Positions 48,777 through 61,990 of a DNA stretch of 64,000 nt are shown piece by piece. This DNA is from Spirodela intermedia. Taxonomy: Eukaryota > Streptophyta > Magnoliopsida > Alismatales > Araceae. The stretch is from positions 7,132,424-7,196,423 of the forward strand of contig LR746267.1 of assembly GCA_902729315.2 (NCBI GenBank). The letters are read 5' to 3'. The position numbers and the translations under genes were made by a program. The notes beneath the pieces are model-generated. The model worked only from the letters and a program-made list of their open reading frames with translations, was not told the DNA's origin and made no database searches. The stretch's first letter is position 1. Each line of letters starts with the position of its first letter.

Positions 48777-48788
48777 GGGGGGGGGGGG
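48743..48788. repeat. (GA)n tract and G-run
   Basis: About 13 GA units, AGTT, then a run of about 14 G residues. Confidence 0.9.
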
Positions 48789-49488
48789 AACCAAGGCGAC
48801 GGCAGAGGAGACTGTTGACTGCCTTGAACGAGGAGAGGAAATTAAACATGCACAGAGAGGAAGGCGACCGGCGGCCGGCGGCCGCGGAGGTCCGTCGGCA
48901 CCGCATTGAATGATTAGGTGTGGACAGACCCTTAAAAGTTCACCCTCACCTAGAGAGAGAAAGAGAGAGGAGAGAGAGAGAGAGAGGTTCATTAAATAGA
49001 GAGGGAAAAAGAAGGTGGCTTTACCGATTGAACTCCCAGGGCAGAGCCTAGGAGCGACAGCTTTAACGAAAATACATAAATATATTCCTTTTTAAAATCG
49101 AAATATGAAAATGCGAAGATACGCCTCGGTACCAGTGCCGGAGTTCCGATCACGGGCCCACCACATTTCTGCTGCGCCACTCTGATCATTGATAAATTAA
49201 AATAAAAAAGAGAGATTTTTCTCTCTTTTACAGAAAAAAAACCGGCGGGGGCGCTTCCAAGCACAACCTCCCTCGGCCCACCAAATTCAATGCAAACCCA
49301 CCCCCACCCGGCCCACTTAAAACGGGCCCACCAAACCCCTCCCTCCTCTCCTCAACTCCCACAGCAGGTACGCCTTCATACCCCTCGGAGTCCTCACCCT
49401 CCTCTCCCCATCCTACATATTAATTAGCTACGTATATAGCGGCAATAAACTACTATTGCACCACCAACAGCGGCGACGGCGGTGGCGG

Positions 49489-50410
49489 TCAGCGGAACTG
49501 GGCGCCGGAATATGTTTGACCAAAAGACCAGCCGGCGGGGGCGGCGTTGTAGGAGACGAGCGTGCGACCATCGCTGGTGGTGACTTTGAAGGAGAGGGAC
49601 TGGCCATTGAGGAAGCTGTTGCTCTGCCAGTTCTGCCCCCAGTTCCTGGTCATCGCCTGCCAGCCGCCCCTCGAGCCTTTAATGGAGACGGCGTGGACGT
49701 CGCCGGCGCCGCCGACGTTGGTGATGAGAACCAGGTTGAAGTAGGAGTGGCCGTTGATGGTGAACCTGATCCCTCCCCTTTTCCGGCAAGCGACTCTGCA
49801 ACAATAGCACAAGAGGTAAGGTCGCTAGAGAAGACGGCGGCGGAGGAAAGGATCCGAGGGGGGGGGGAAGGCTACCGCCGGTAGGAGATGGGAACGATGC
49901 CGGCGCGGTACTGGGCAATGTGCTGGAAGACGGGCTGGGAGAGGTCGAAGTGTTCTTGAGGGGGGTTGCACCAGCCGCCGGCGTTGTTGGGGAGGGCGGA
50001 GTTGGGGGGACAGAAGTTGGTGGCGGTGACGACAATGGAGCCCGGAAGGCACCACCGCCGGTCGTTGACGCAGCGGATCTCATAGCAGGCACCGCAGCTC
50101 AGCCCGTTGTTGAACAGCGCCGTGCTCAGCGCCGCCGTCTCCGTCCCGTACCCCTGGCTGTACAGATTTCCATACCCGCAAGCTCCCCCTGCAATGGACA
50201 AAATGAGAGATCCAGAGGGGCGCAGAGAAGAAGATGAGAAAAAGGAGGCGTTTAAGGCATACCCATTGTGCCGGAGGCGTCGCCGCCGCCATAGAAGGTG
50301 GCGTGCGCGTTGGACCACCCTCCCCCATTTCCATACCCGCGGGCAAGAGAAGGCACTAGGGACAGCAGCAGCAGCAGACCCAGCAGGGGTAAACCAGCGA
50401 TGGCCGCCAT
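49489..50410 (-). CDS. EXPA: Alpha-expansin
   Basis: Secreted wall-loosening protein that weakens cellulose-xyloglucan contacts without hydrolysis during acid growth. Three exons join in phase: 50410-50263, 50188-49876 and 49795-49489, giving 255 residues, normal for the family. A hydrophobic signal peptide covers about residues 1-24 ([20 protein letters not shown]). The GH45-like domain has [20 protein letters not shown], the spaced Cys residues, TNFCPPN and the alpha-expansin HFD motif (about residues 129-131, in [10 protein letters not shown]). The C-terminal binding domain has the exposed Trp residues in [17 protein letters not shown] and ends [14 protein letters not shown]. Start is the first ATG with the signal peptide right after it. 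A TATA-like CTATTTATG lies about 110 bp upstream. Confidence 0.97.
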
Positions 50411-50516
50411 TGCCCCGCAAAGAAAGGGGGAGAAGAAATGGGAGGGGGGGAGGCGGCTGTAAATGTGAGCTCTTTGAAGGAGAGAAGGGGAGCTGCCAGG
50501 GAATGGAAATGGGGGG

Positions 50517-50525
50517 CATAAATAG
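50517..50525 (-). promoter_or_regulatory. Possible TATA element of the expansin gene
   Basis: CTATTTATG read on the minus strand, about 110 bp upstream of the start codon. The same nine bases recur upstream of the MIXTA-type MYB. Assignment as a TATA box is inference. Confidence 0.35.
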
Positions 50526-51037
50526 ATGCCCTGAGGAGGGTGAGGGTAGGATGGGCGGCAAGTTTTCACCTCAGACTCTGGTTCTAACCCGTGGGCCTGA
50601 AAGAGGAAGGTGAGAGCTTCCTGACCTTATTGCCCTTGAAGTTCTAGGCAACCTGCGAGGAGGGCACAGGGGTCCTAAAGCTTATTAGGGTTTCGAAAAT
50701 AGGGGAGGAAAGGTGGCTAGCGGTGGCCTCCAGTCTCGTCCTCACTTGGGCTTGCTCTTATTAAACTAATCTAAGTCTTGCTTATCAGATGACCTAATGA
50801 GTCCCCGTTGAACGAGGAAGTATCATCCTATGGTCAGAAGCTTCTCAGGCCGAGGGCACATATTCAATGGGGTTTGACAGATTGAACTAATCGAGCGGAA
50901 ACTTTTGACCCGGATCGCTTCCAGCCTTGTTTATTCTTTTATCCCCCCATCCCCACACCTAAAGATGTGGGGAGAGAGAGAGAGAGGGATCCTTCCTCCC
51001 TCACTAATTAGAACTCTGTTCTTGCAGACGATCCCCC

Positions 51038-51074
<37 letters not shown>

Positions 51075-54000
51075 CCTTCTCTCGATCTCAACGACAATCT
51101 CTGCACATGGGTGGTGTCCTCTAGCAAGCCCCTTTCTTGCTAAGCGGGAGTTGGGAGTTCTCTTCTTCTTCTTCCACCATTCCAAGCCATGTGAATACAG
51201 GGCTCCTTCTATGAGCGGATTTGTCAGTGACGCATGAGGAAATGGCCAAGAAAAAGCCATCTGTTACCTCCTTACTCTGCCTCTCCGCCGCCTGCAGCCG
51301 TCGGCTTCTGCGACCACCTGCCCCCTGGTGGCGGCGATCTCTCCGCCTGTCACGCCTTGCCCTCCCCCACCGCCACCGCGCTATCTCCTTCCCCCCTTGT
51401 TTTCTAGCCCTCTCTGTTTGGTTAAAGAGCTGCATTCTTTTGCGGGGAGAGGGCGAGCAGTGATGAGGGAGACAAGATTTGGCGCATTTAAATTTAGAAA
51501 ACTTACCAGATATTGAAGGTAATGTCTTTAATAAACTGCACGATGTTGTTTGCCGTTTAAAGGAAATGGTTTTTGACATGAATCCGCCCACCATAAATCC
51601 TTCTCTCTCATCCCATGTGCGGTAACGAAGCCAGCCCAGAGCGGGACTCCGCGTGGAGGCGAGTTCACGTGGGGATGGAATCCTCCCGCTTTGGCCGCTT
51701 CGGGAGGGAGATTTGGAGCGTATGTCTCCTCCGGTAGCTCCAAAGGTCAGCACATGCTCTCTCTCTCTCTCTCTCTCTCCCTCTCCTCGACGTAATCAAT
51801 AATGGGGTTTTGAGATGGAGAGGCATTTAGGCAATCCAACTATCACGTCTTGTCTCACAAGGATTTTCGGAATAGTCAGTGGCAATATGGGTAAGCCACC
51901 GAAGACTCTCTCTCTCTCTCTCTCTCTTCTGGATACCCCGTGCAGATCATCATTGACAGGGCGGGGGAGGAGGTGTTGCGGTATGGGCAGGGGCATTATG
52001 GGCCATCCCTCCGAACAATTTCGTCTCTCACAAGGATTTCAGGAAAGATTGGAGGCATTGTGGGCAATTCATACAAAGAATCTCTCTCTCTCTCTCTCTC
52101 GTCCCCCCCTCTACTCTTAACAGAGGTGCGAGATGACATCTCTTCAACCTGTCTGTGAGTCACTACCATGTCCGCTCCATTCAAATTCTTCTGCCTTTAC
52201 ACCGACTTCACTGGCATCAAAATTCTCCCCACTGTTGGGATTCGCCGAGCACTCCTCTCGTCTTATTTATTGATTATTATAGCACGGCTTTATTCTTCTC
52301 TCCATCTCTCCGCGTTATTTTCTTCCATTATATCTTAGTTAACTCCTTGGCCGTCGTTAAAGCTCCTCGTGACTTACAGTAAAACGAGGGAAAAGTCAAC
52401 CACGGAATAACACCGTGTAATTTTATCATCCGATCTTCTCAATAATCCTATTTTGACCTTCACGTGGCGATTGATAATTAACGCGGATGCCATATGTACG
52501 AACAAAATACGGCGCTCCAATATATTTTATTTATTAATATCAATATCTTCTAGCCAGGTGAGAATTTGTTCATCCGCCCAAGCAACAAAGTTCGAGCATG
52601 ACGATAAAACCAATAAAATCTGGCTTCTATCGTGGACCCACGAGTCAATGGCCACAGGCCAAGAGGGCCCTTATCGTCAACAGTCTCACGCTGTGCATCA
52701 CTACGGTGACGACCCTTCTTTATGTGGGTTCGCGATTGAAATCGAGGGATTCATGGCAATTTGGCGGGCCCAAGACCGTCGTCGGTCGACGCGGTTTCAA
52801 CGTCGTCATGCCCTTTATTAATCGGAAAAACTATAGTCATTCATACTTTAATGATTGATGAGCATACCCTTGTGGAGCCTCTTTACTCTTTTGGTTTTCA
52901 TTTGTGCAGCCAATCAACGAATCTGTATCGCCACCACGATTGACGGCGAAAATCATGGTTCGCGAGCCAGCGAGAGAGAGAGAGAAAGAGAGAGAGTGGA
53001 AATCTTGTCATCCGATGCCATGAATTCCATCGTCAGCTCCTTTCATTATGGGTGGTCGAAGAATCGATGAATATTGGCAGCTGGCGGGGGCTGACTTGCC
53101 GGGCCCGGCCAGCAGTGTGCAGCAGTGTGTACGATCAAAGATCTTGGGTTTCTTGGGAAGAGGCCATACCTTTTGTTTTTAATACATCTTTGAATACTTG
53201 GTAAGCTAATGCACTCCAGACCATAGTCATAATATTAACACCCATTTATTTCTATTTAACGATTAAATCCAGAAAAGCCTAGACCCTTCCCTAGACTCGT
53301 CAATTTCTATGGGTTTGATCCCTTCTATCAAATTGATTCGTATTCATTTTTACTGTCACGACTACGCGATGAGAGTGAAGGAAGCCGATTTCACCGGAAA
53401 CTAGTCCAGTGGACAGCCTTTTCCATCTCCATCTCCTAGAAGGGATATTAGGTTAGGCTCCTCCTGTTCATGGCTGGCACTACTGAAACCGCCAGTCTGT
53501 CCAGACGCCCAGACTCGACGCCCCATCGGTTCATTTCCTGAAGGAGAACTGAATGCCTCATCACCACCCGAATCTTCTCCATCTCCGTTGGGCGATCGCT
53601 CTCACCGCGGCCACCGTCAAGTACGACGTTGACGGCGAGGAGAGGGGAGGCGATTCAATGATTTCATGGATTTTTCCGTCGATTTTATTCCCAAGATCCA
53701 GTGCGGAGAACGGTGTGTGGTGGGTGGAGCTCTGCGACGAGACTGGAGGGGAAGGGTGGGGCTGGTGTGAGAGCTGTGTCTGCGCAAGCTGTTGATGTAG
53801 CGTTCAAACTTCATGCGGGGAACTCGTTCCCTCCCCCCTGAAATTCATCGTCCTCTGGCCGGCTTCGTTAGTCGGAGATTTCTATGAAAAACGCTTTAAA
53901 AAATAGGCTCGTTTCGTATAAAATCTTCCGTTCAGACCATGAAATTAAGAAAATGATGAGCGGAAATTGTCAGGCTGGCATCGCCAAGAGCATTCCCGGC

Positions 54001-57000
54001 CAGAGCGAGGGGGGTAGTGGGGACTTCTCTCTCTCTCTCTCTCTCGCTGAAAGATCTCAGCATGTGCAATGGGCCACACCGCTAGATATCAGAGGGGAGG
54101 AGATTGCCAAGGGATTATCTGGAAGACCGTCTTCTTCGCTTCGTGGGAACCCTCTCCCATTCATCTAAAGGTAGCAACTTTTACGTAGGAATGTGGTGAG
54201 CATGACATGGGCAGTAGGGACCCACCTTTGTCACCCCCCCTCCCTCCCTCTCTCTCACACACACACTCTCTCTCCTTCTCCCCCTTGACGCGACGGAGCT
54301 AAGGCCAGTCCAGACGGGTTTTCACGTGCTTGAGGGGGGCTCTCATCGTTCCCGACACTAACAACTGTCTCGCTATAGATTGTCAGACAGCACTTACGCG
54401 CCCGTATGAGTCAAACTGGTGGGTAGCGAGGAGAGAGAGAGAGAGAAAGAGAGAGGGAGACGGGAGCACTGCCGTGGAAGAAACCCTTCTAGGGCAGCCA
54501 TGTGTATGAACGTCGTCTTCATCAGGCCCACCGGTAGCAGTAGGGGAAGGGGCTACGTGGTCCGTAGTCAGTGAGTGGGATGGCGTCTTGTTTGGATCTC
54601 CCCCACCGGGGCATCCTACCATTGGCCAGAGAGCGTAGTGAGATAAACCGAGCCCGTCAAAACATTGCACCAGAAGGGCTCCTATGTTCTCATTCTACAG
54701 TCAAAGCTGCAGAGGATGTTCCCAGCTGGAGAGATAGCAGACGCCCATGGGCTCTATAAGAGACCTCGGGCCCTCCACATGGCTCTCTCTCTCTCTCTCT
54801 CCCCCTTCCCTCCCTCTTCTTAGTAAGTTAGATCGTGGAGAGTAACATCGTCTTTGGAAGGTGAAGAGTAATTGTACCATAGGAAACTACATGTCGAGAA
54901 CATTAAAGACAGGATGTGTATCATCTCACATCCATGTACACCGTGGATTCCTCCTCTCTACCTTCTATCTCCCCCCTATCTATCCACCTATCTTCCTCCG
55001 TCTCTCTCTTCCCTTCGTCCACAGTCGACATGAGCTGTGACGCACGACCACGACGCGGCACAGCCACATCTGCGTCTTTCTGATCTGTACTCAGCCTCGT
55101 GCGCCGGTCGGGGATGGTTGCGGCGGCAGAAGAAGAAGAACAACAAGAGAAGGAAGAAGATCTAACTCGTTCATCCTGCAAACGGAGAGCCTCCTTGTTT
55201 GGTTCCCTCATGACATTCCCACATGCCAGGACGGGAGAGGGAGACACCCGTGAATAATCGGCTCCTCCGGCAATCAATAGGATCACCGAACACCTCAGTG
55301 AGTTGAGAAGTAGTCATCTGAGGTGAAGACAGACCGTCCAAGGGGGGAATTCTTCGGTCCCCTCACGCATACCCGATCTTCCAGCATGCATGACCGGCGA
55401 TCGACCCTCTTTCTCCATCCCATGTCAGGTCACAGTCATGCCCGTCCTCGCTGATCTAGTCATCTTTCAACCCCCCTGTCCGTCTTTCAACCCGAGTTAC
55501 TACAGGAACATAAGTTTTATGATTTATAGCTTGTACTTCGGGGTAAGCCCGCGACTGATTCTCGTCAAACTGACGGCCAAACTCAACATCTTCAGCGTGT
55601 AGAACTTATGCTAGGTGGGCCATGGAATATGAAATCAATCAGAAACGGATGTAGTAATTATTCTAGTTCGACATCACTAGTCCCCTTACCAGAACTACTT
55701 GCGGTTTTCTTCCATTCTTTACGTCTGTTAATTAAATATTATAAATTTCTGAGCAGATTTTTCAATGTACACGAACAAGTATTTCATAAAGAGTTGGGAG
55801 ATCGGATCATGGAAGTGAGGGTTAGTACAATTTTTCTAATGCATCGTTTTACCAGTGCAGATGTTTCTCTTTTGTCGGGATGATGATAGGCGGAACCCAG
55901 CTCAGGACCTGCCCATCTGCTGGCGCTCGGGTTCGTTTGCAAGGTCTGAGCCTGGCCTAAGGAAATGGCCTAAAACTGGCTCTAATCCTGCCTCCTATAA
56001 AGCCCAATACAATTTTAAACAAGCCCGAGTTAACTATCAGCGAACTCTGAGAGAGAGTGAGCAACAGAGAGAGAGAGAGAGGGAGAGAGAGAGAGATCTG
56101 ACTCAATCCTATTGAAGCCACTCTGAACATACCTACCGCTTGATCAGATTGGGCGGCTGGATCGGCCGTTGGAGATCTAACGGGGAGCGAGCAATCTGGA
56201 AGGAGGTAAAAAATCTAGCTTCTAAGAAAATAAGATATCATAAGCACATTTGCGTGATATACTAGCAAAATAAAAATTTACTTTTGAGGTTGTAAAGGCA
56301 TTTACATAAGCGGAGGTAGCTCGGAGGTAGCTCAATGGCTGCTACTCGACATGCCCATCATGGCAACACCATTTAACGGCTCCTCGTCGATGCGATGAAC
56401 TGTTTCAGGAGCATTGACCCTCGTTGGTGAAAGAAAGAACAGACCTTTGGTAAGCATTTTACGTAGGGATTGACATTGAGCCCGCGATCTGATGGAGGAC
56501 TTCACTACACAACTTAAGCCCCTCACCAAAAGAGCACTCTCTGTCCAGATCTTTCCACTCATGGGTATCAGGCTGAATATTCGATCGGATAAAAAGTGAT
56601 AACCTAATGGATTGAAAGCAATACGAAGAGGGAGGATGAATGAGACATGAGAAGTTTTCAAGGCCCCATTGAGATGACGACCTCAATTTCATCCAAATCA
56701 AGGGCGCTTGATGTACTTGTCGACCATAAACACTTGATACAGCTTTCTCAAAGGTTGATTACACATCTCACTCGAGCCCGCGTCTTCCGGTAAGCTACAT
56801 CAACCCTCCGATCCATGAGAAAATGTAAACTTGATCAGTGCAATAGATTATTAAGATGTAGAGAACACAAAAATTTTCACACTAGCTCAAGTTCATCTTT
56901 CAGCTTTGATGCTAATTTCGTCAGACAAGGTTTGTGACCCCCATCGGTTGTATTGGTTGGGAATCCATGATATTCAATGAGATAACCATTCTATGCTTTA

Positions 57001-58956
57001 TTTCGTGTGCTGTGTACGACCAATATCTTATACGTCTATCAAAATAGGCAAAAATAGAAATTAGACCCCTGGTGGGTGAAGTATTCCCATGCAAAAAAGT
57101 ACTAATAATTAGCACATTATATTTCCCAAACATCACGCCAAGAAAACTCCATCTTACGTCTCCGTCAGTCTATTAATCAAAGATCAGTAAACCTTCCCAG
57201 GATCCATTGAAAAAAACTCGCCTCCGCGCCGAAACCTTCTATAGGACAGAACTGGTCTAGCCCACCTCAACCCTTCCAAATGCTAAATTCTAAGTAAAAT
57301 TATTCCATAAATGCGTATCTATGTGTATCGAGAGAGGCGCAAAGAACGGCAGTGGGGAAGCCCGGCAAGGCCCGGATGCACCCTGGAAATAAACTATGCC
57401 GTATAAAACGTATTCATCTAGTAAAGGCTGATTCTGATGCCCAATCCTATGAAACCCAGGTTGAACCAGTTCCCCGCTTACCCCCATAAACGGTCGACCG
57501 AATAATACGTTCTCTTTCATCTCCCACAAAGCCATCAATCAAGATAGTGTCCGAGCTCATGGAGTACAAGACAGCTTGGTCTAGATTCTTCTCAAATAAT
57601 CAGTCAAAACATTTTTTATCAAAATGTGAAACCAGCCCCTAGAGAACAGGCTCTCAAACGTTTGTGTATCTTTTATGTGGCAAGTGTGTTTTACTCTTAT
57701 ACTTTCTTTCCAGTCATAGAAAAAACTATAAAATAACAATGCCGATTATCGTTCAAGAATATTTTAACGCACCAATGAACCAATAGTTGAGAAAATAAAA
57801 TTCTCGGACATCTAGCTGAAGCATACGCTTGAGGGTGAGTATCTTGGGAACGACTGGAACACCCCGAAGAGACCCAAAGATTACGAACAGTGGGCGATGA
57901 TGAAGTTCTATAACAAGGGAAGGACATCAAGAGAGCGAGGGACAGACATGGATACTCTGCACAAGGCTGGGGAAGTGTTCCAATCAATGGAGGATGGGAA
58001 AAAGGGCGATAAGAAACTCAGCTTACATACAGGAAAAAGAAGAGGATTCGCATGGTCTCCTCTCTCCTACACGATTCTTCGTCCGTCATACTTACAAAGA
58101 GCACCACAATTTCTTCTCACTGACGCGAACAAGACGTCTCTGAGTTTTCATGCACCACCTAATCCTGAACGCTACTTTCAAATTATCCCCCGCTGCGGTA
58201 CGTACGAATGCCCAACTACCTTGATGAGAGCAAGGATCAGCCGAGAAGAGTATGTTGGAACCATCCCCAAACTCGCTTCCCCTAGGCTTGAGATACCATT
58301 AGCAGTCGAGCGGAGTTAGAAGCTTTCCCAACTCTACTTAAAATTTACTGAATTGAACAGAAATTAGACTCACTGGTGCATGTAGCGTTGATCTACTGGG
58401 TTTTTTGACAGAGGTGTCAACTGGTGAAGCTCGGATGGTACTCGTAGGGTTAGCAAAGTAGGATATTGACCGGAAACCTATTAAGCCTGAGACGTCCTTT
58501 GACAGTCTAAGTCGGGCCCAGCCATGTCTGGCTAGGAAAACCAGGTAGACGACAGATGCAGGGTGTTGCTCTCGAAGGGCGCTCTCTTGGGAGAAGGGTT
58601 TTACTTGATGTTGGGGGTGGGAGTGATCCTCCAAGAAAGGAGGAAGAATCGCACTGAAGAAACGGAGATAGTGTAAACTATACATGAATTAATTTCCATG
58701 CCGTGCCACATTGAAGTCAAAGTCCTTGCATGCTTAATTTTGAAGGTTTTCTCTAACAAGTATTAGATCGTGTCTAAATTCAGTTTATCCACCCTATAGA
58801 GAGGCGTATTCAAAGTGGTAATATAGGGTTGATTAGATTGTCATCCCTGTAATTTTCAAAGGATTTATCCCCGATGTTTGTATAAGAGTACTTACAATTA
58901 AAGATTTGGTCCTTCTGACCCCCTCATTACCCTCCGTTACATGTGAGTGACCTAAT
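50526..58956. other. Long intergenic region without a recognised gene
   Basis: About 8.4 kb. CT/GA tracts lie at 51039-51072, 51758-51785, 51908-51926, 52081-52100, 54783-54801 and 56050-56095. A duplicated segment lies at 51823-52103. From about 55300 to 58700 the base composition is even, simple repeats are nearly absent, and open frames of 80-140 residues (for example plus strand 57897-58319) have no recognised domain; the texture recalls plant mitochondrial non-coding DNA, which cannot be confirmed by eye. Confidence 0.45.
51823..52103. repeat. Imperfect direct repeat with CT tails
   Basis: Two units of about 110 bp (about 51823-51930 and 51989-52103) share a GGCATT...GGC-ATCC opening, TCTCACAAGGATTT, a GGCAAT/GGCATT block and an ending of GAMTCTCTCTCTC. 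The offset is about 165-170 bp. Confidence 0.6.
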
Positions 58957-59192
58957 TGTTAGAACCCATGCTCTATTGTAGTCACTTTGATGCCTAATCA
59001 GAGCTCCCCACCATTGCTAGGGTTTCCATGTTCATGAGGGGAGAGGAGGGAAAGAGGGGAAGAAAGAAGTATGAAATGTGAAATGAAAATGACATAAGGT
59101 TTCAATATGTAATAGGTACAAGGTAATTAAAGGTCCTGTTATTTGGGTCAGATCTAGATTATCCAGCCCGAATCTTAATACATTTTCCAACA
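58957..59192 (-). repeat. 3' LTR of the copia element
   Basis: Begins TGTTAGAACC and ends TTTTCCAACA on the plus strand. Shares GTAGTCACTTTGATNC, TCAGATCTAGATTATC and AATCTTAATACATT with the right LTR. Typical TG...CA ends. Confidence 0.88.
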
Positions 59193-59199
59193 TTCTCTA

Positions 59200-60200
59200 T
59201 CAAGCCGGTGAATAGATGTTTTCCAATCCCAACTCAGAAGAAAAACGTTAGAAGATAGGTTTGCTCAAATCCATTGATTAATGTTTGCCAATAGATTATG
59301 ACTGAACATAAGGCATACATATGATATTGCTACCTAGTTTTTCTTTAATGAAGTGACGATCTATTTTCACATTCTTAGAGTTGTCGTGTTGTATTGAATT
59401 ATGTGTGATGCTGATGGTTGATTTATTGTCTCAAACTAATTTAATTGGTTCTTGCCATTTGATCTTCAAGTCTTCTAAGATTCTCTTTATCTTAAGTATT
59501 TCACATATTTCGTGTGCTATCACTCAAATTCAAACTCAACACTAGATCTTAATATCACTTGTTGTTTCTTGTTGCACAATGCAACAAGATTGCTTCCCAA
59601 AAGAGTGTAATATTTTGAGGTAGATCATTGATCAATAATGGAGCCTACATAATCTGCATCAGTGTGCACTTCTAAATTTAAATTTTTACTTTTCTTAAAG
59701 AGAATACCTTTACCCATAGTATTCTTTTAAGTACTATAATGCTCTGTCGACTACATTCAACTGACTTCTCTATGACAATACATAAATTGATTAAGTATAC
59801 TAACAATATAAGAGATATTAGGTATAGTACAAGAAAGATAAATTAAATTTTCAAGTAGTCTTTGATATGAATGTATGCCTATCAGATTACTTTTTTTTGT
59901 ATTGTTAAGTTTATGATTTAGGACTATCTATGTACTCATAGGTTTACTTTCTAAATTTTCAGTATTCCTTAGAAGATCTACAATGTATTTTTGTTGTGAT
60001 ATAAAATACCCTATTTTAAGTAGGCCACCTCAAGATTGAGAAAACACTTCAATTTTCTTATAGTTTTGATGTCAAATTCTTTGAGTAAACACCTCCTTAG
60101 GTGCTCATTTTCATTCTCATCATTTTCTATCACTAATAAATCATCCACATATTGAGAGGGTTGTAATTCTTCATGAATATGAGTGTTTAATAAATAAAGT
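59200..60200 (-). pseudogene. Copia reverse transcriptase and RNase H remnant
   Basis: Read on the minus strand: QYVDDLLVIENDENE, then RKLKCFLNLEVAYLK followed by a stop, then YHNKNTL. Further on come VHTDADYVGSIIDQ, STSKYYTLLGSNLVALCNKK and HNSIQHDNSKNVKIDRHFIK. The catalytic YVDD is intact but several stops interrupt the frame. Confidence 0.88.
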
Positions 60201-61990
60201 ATGAGCTCTGTTACTTTATTTATATCCTAACATATGTATTTGGTAAATTTCCTAAACAATGCTTGTAGTGATTACTTGAGACCATAAAATGCCTTTTTTA
60301 GCTTACATACGATTCTTTGATTCTTTCTTTTTTCATGTATTTCTTGTTTTAATTATCCATGTAAAAGCTTATTTTTTACATCAAATTATTGAATCTCCTA
60401 ACTATAATGCATTGACAAAAACATTAAAATGCTTACTATATTTGTTTTTACAACATGAGCAAAAGTATCAAGATAATCTTATACCATACATTTAAGTGTA
60501 CCTTTTGGTTACTATTCTAGCTTTATATCTTTCTAAACTATCATCTAGCTTATATGTTATGGTGGAAATGCTTTTACATTAGTCAATTTTCTTCCCTTAA
60601 AGGAGTCTAATTAGTTCCCAAGTTTGATTTTTTTTAATGTTCTCATTTCCTCATCCATAGTATTCTTCTATTATATAATTTGCAAGGCATCTAAAGTATT
60701 GGATGGAAGAGTAACAGTGTTAAGTGAGGTAAGAAAAGTTTGATATCTAAGAGATAAAGTTTTATATAATATAAAATTAGAAATTTGAAATGTAGGATTC
60801 CTAAAACATTTCATTTTCTCTTTTCTTAGAGCTATTGGTAGGTTTTCTTCTATAGAAGGTTAACTATGTGAGGATCAAGATTCTATATTATTTTTCTCTT
60901 CATGATAAGCTTCTGTAGTCTCTCTAAATTATTCTGATTTATTTAGGAATTTTGATTAATCTTGAGGATTCATTAGATAATCCTTAAAAGTTATGGCTGT
61001 GTTGGATAATTCAAGTGGTAATACATAATTATCACCACTTTCATTCTATTTACTTAAAATTTCAACCTCCTTTGTATTAGTTAATTCATCAAAGTAAGAT
61101 TCATATTCATTAAAAGTAACATTTATTGAAATACAATTTTCTATGAATGGGAGTGATAACATTTGTATCATCTTTTTATATTTGAGTAACCCACAAAGAT
61201 GTATTTATGTGCTTGTAGACCAAGTTTTGCCTTTGTTTTGTTCTTGGTTGTGTAACATAACGTACATATTCAAAGACTATAGGAATTAAATTACTTTTAA
61301 ATTGTATGTATGGATATAAAGATGTAAGAGTGTCTAGTAGACTCTTAAAGTTTATGATACTTATTGGTAATTTATTAATAAGTTGTGATATAGTTAAAAC
61401 AACCTCCCCCCAAAAAGATTAGGTATCTTACTTTGAAGTAAAAGTGATTGTGTCACTTTTAAGATGTGTTGATTTTTTATTTCTATCACTTTATTTTGTT
61501 GTGGAGTGTTTACACATGAGGACTTATATATAATTCTTTTCTTTTGAAAAAATTATTTGAATACTTGATTTAGTCAATAGTATTATTTGACTTAAATTTC
61601 ATTATAATAGTACCATATTGATTTTTTGCTAAGAAATAAAAATATTATACAATTTTACTAATTTCTTATTTATAAGACATCAAATAAATCCATATCATTC
61701 TCGAAAAATCATCAATAAAGAGTACAAATCATTTTGATCTTGAAATAGTAAGGATAGTGTTTGACCCCAACACATCACTATAAATTAAATAAAATAGAGT
61801 ATTACTCCTTGTACTACTAGTTGGAAGAGATATTTACTTATGTTTTATAAATTCACAAGTTTCACATTTTAATTTGTCCAAATCACACTTTAGAACTAAG
61901 AGAAAAATATCATATTCATCATTTTATGACTTGAATGTCTAAGTCGGCAATGATACAATAAAAAATTCTTGATCATAGTCAAGGCAAAAG

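Larger units (their letters stand above)
47691..49488. other. Intergenic: LHCA4 upstream to expansin 3' flank
   Basis: About 1.8 kb with a (TA)n(GA)n tract (48166-48220), an inverted repeat (48314-48433), a (GA)n tract next to a G-run (48743-48788) and a GA tract at 48953-48985. Open frames here encode Ser-Leu or Arg-Glu repeats or fragments without domains. Confidence 0.5.

Noticed and set aside
56310-56345. TAGCTCAATGG resembling an RNA polymerase III A box
   Set aside because: No B box follows at the expected distance.
57897-58319. Plus-strand open frame of 140 residues
   Set aside because: No recognisable domain, no splice context and no promoter; kept only as part of the spacer description.
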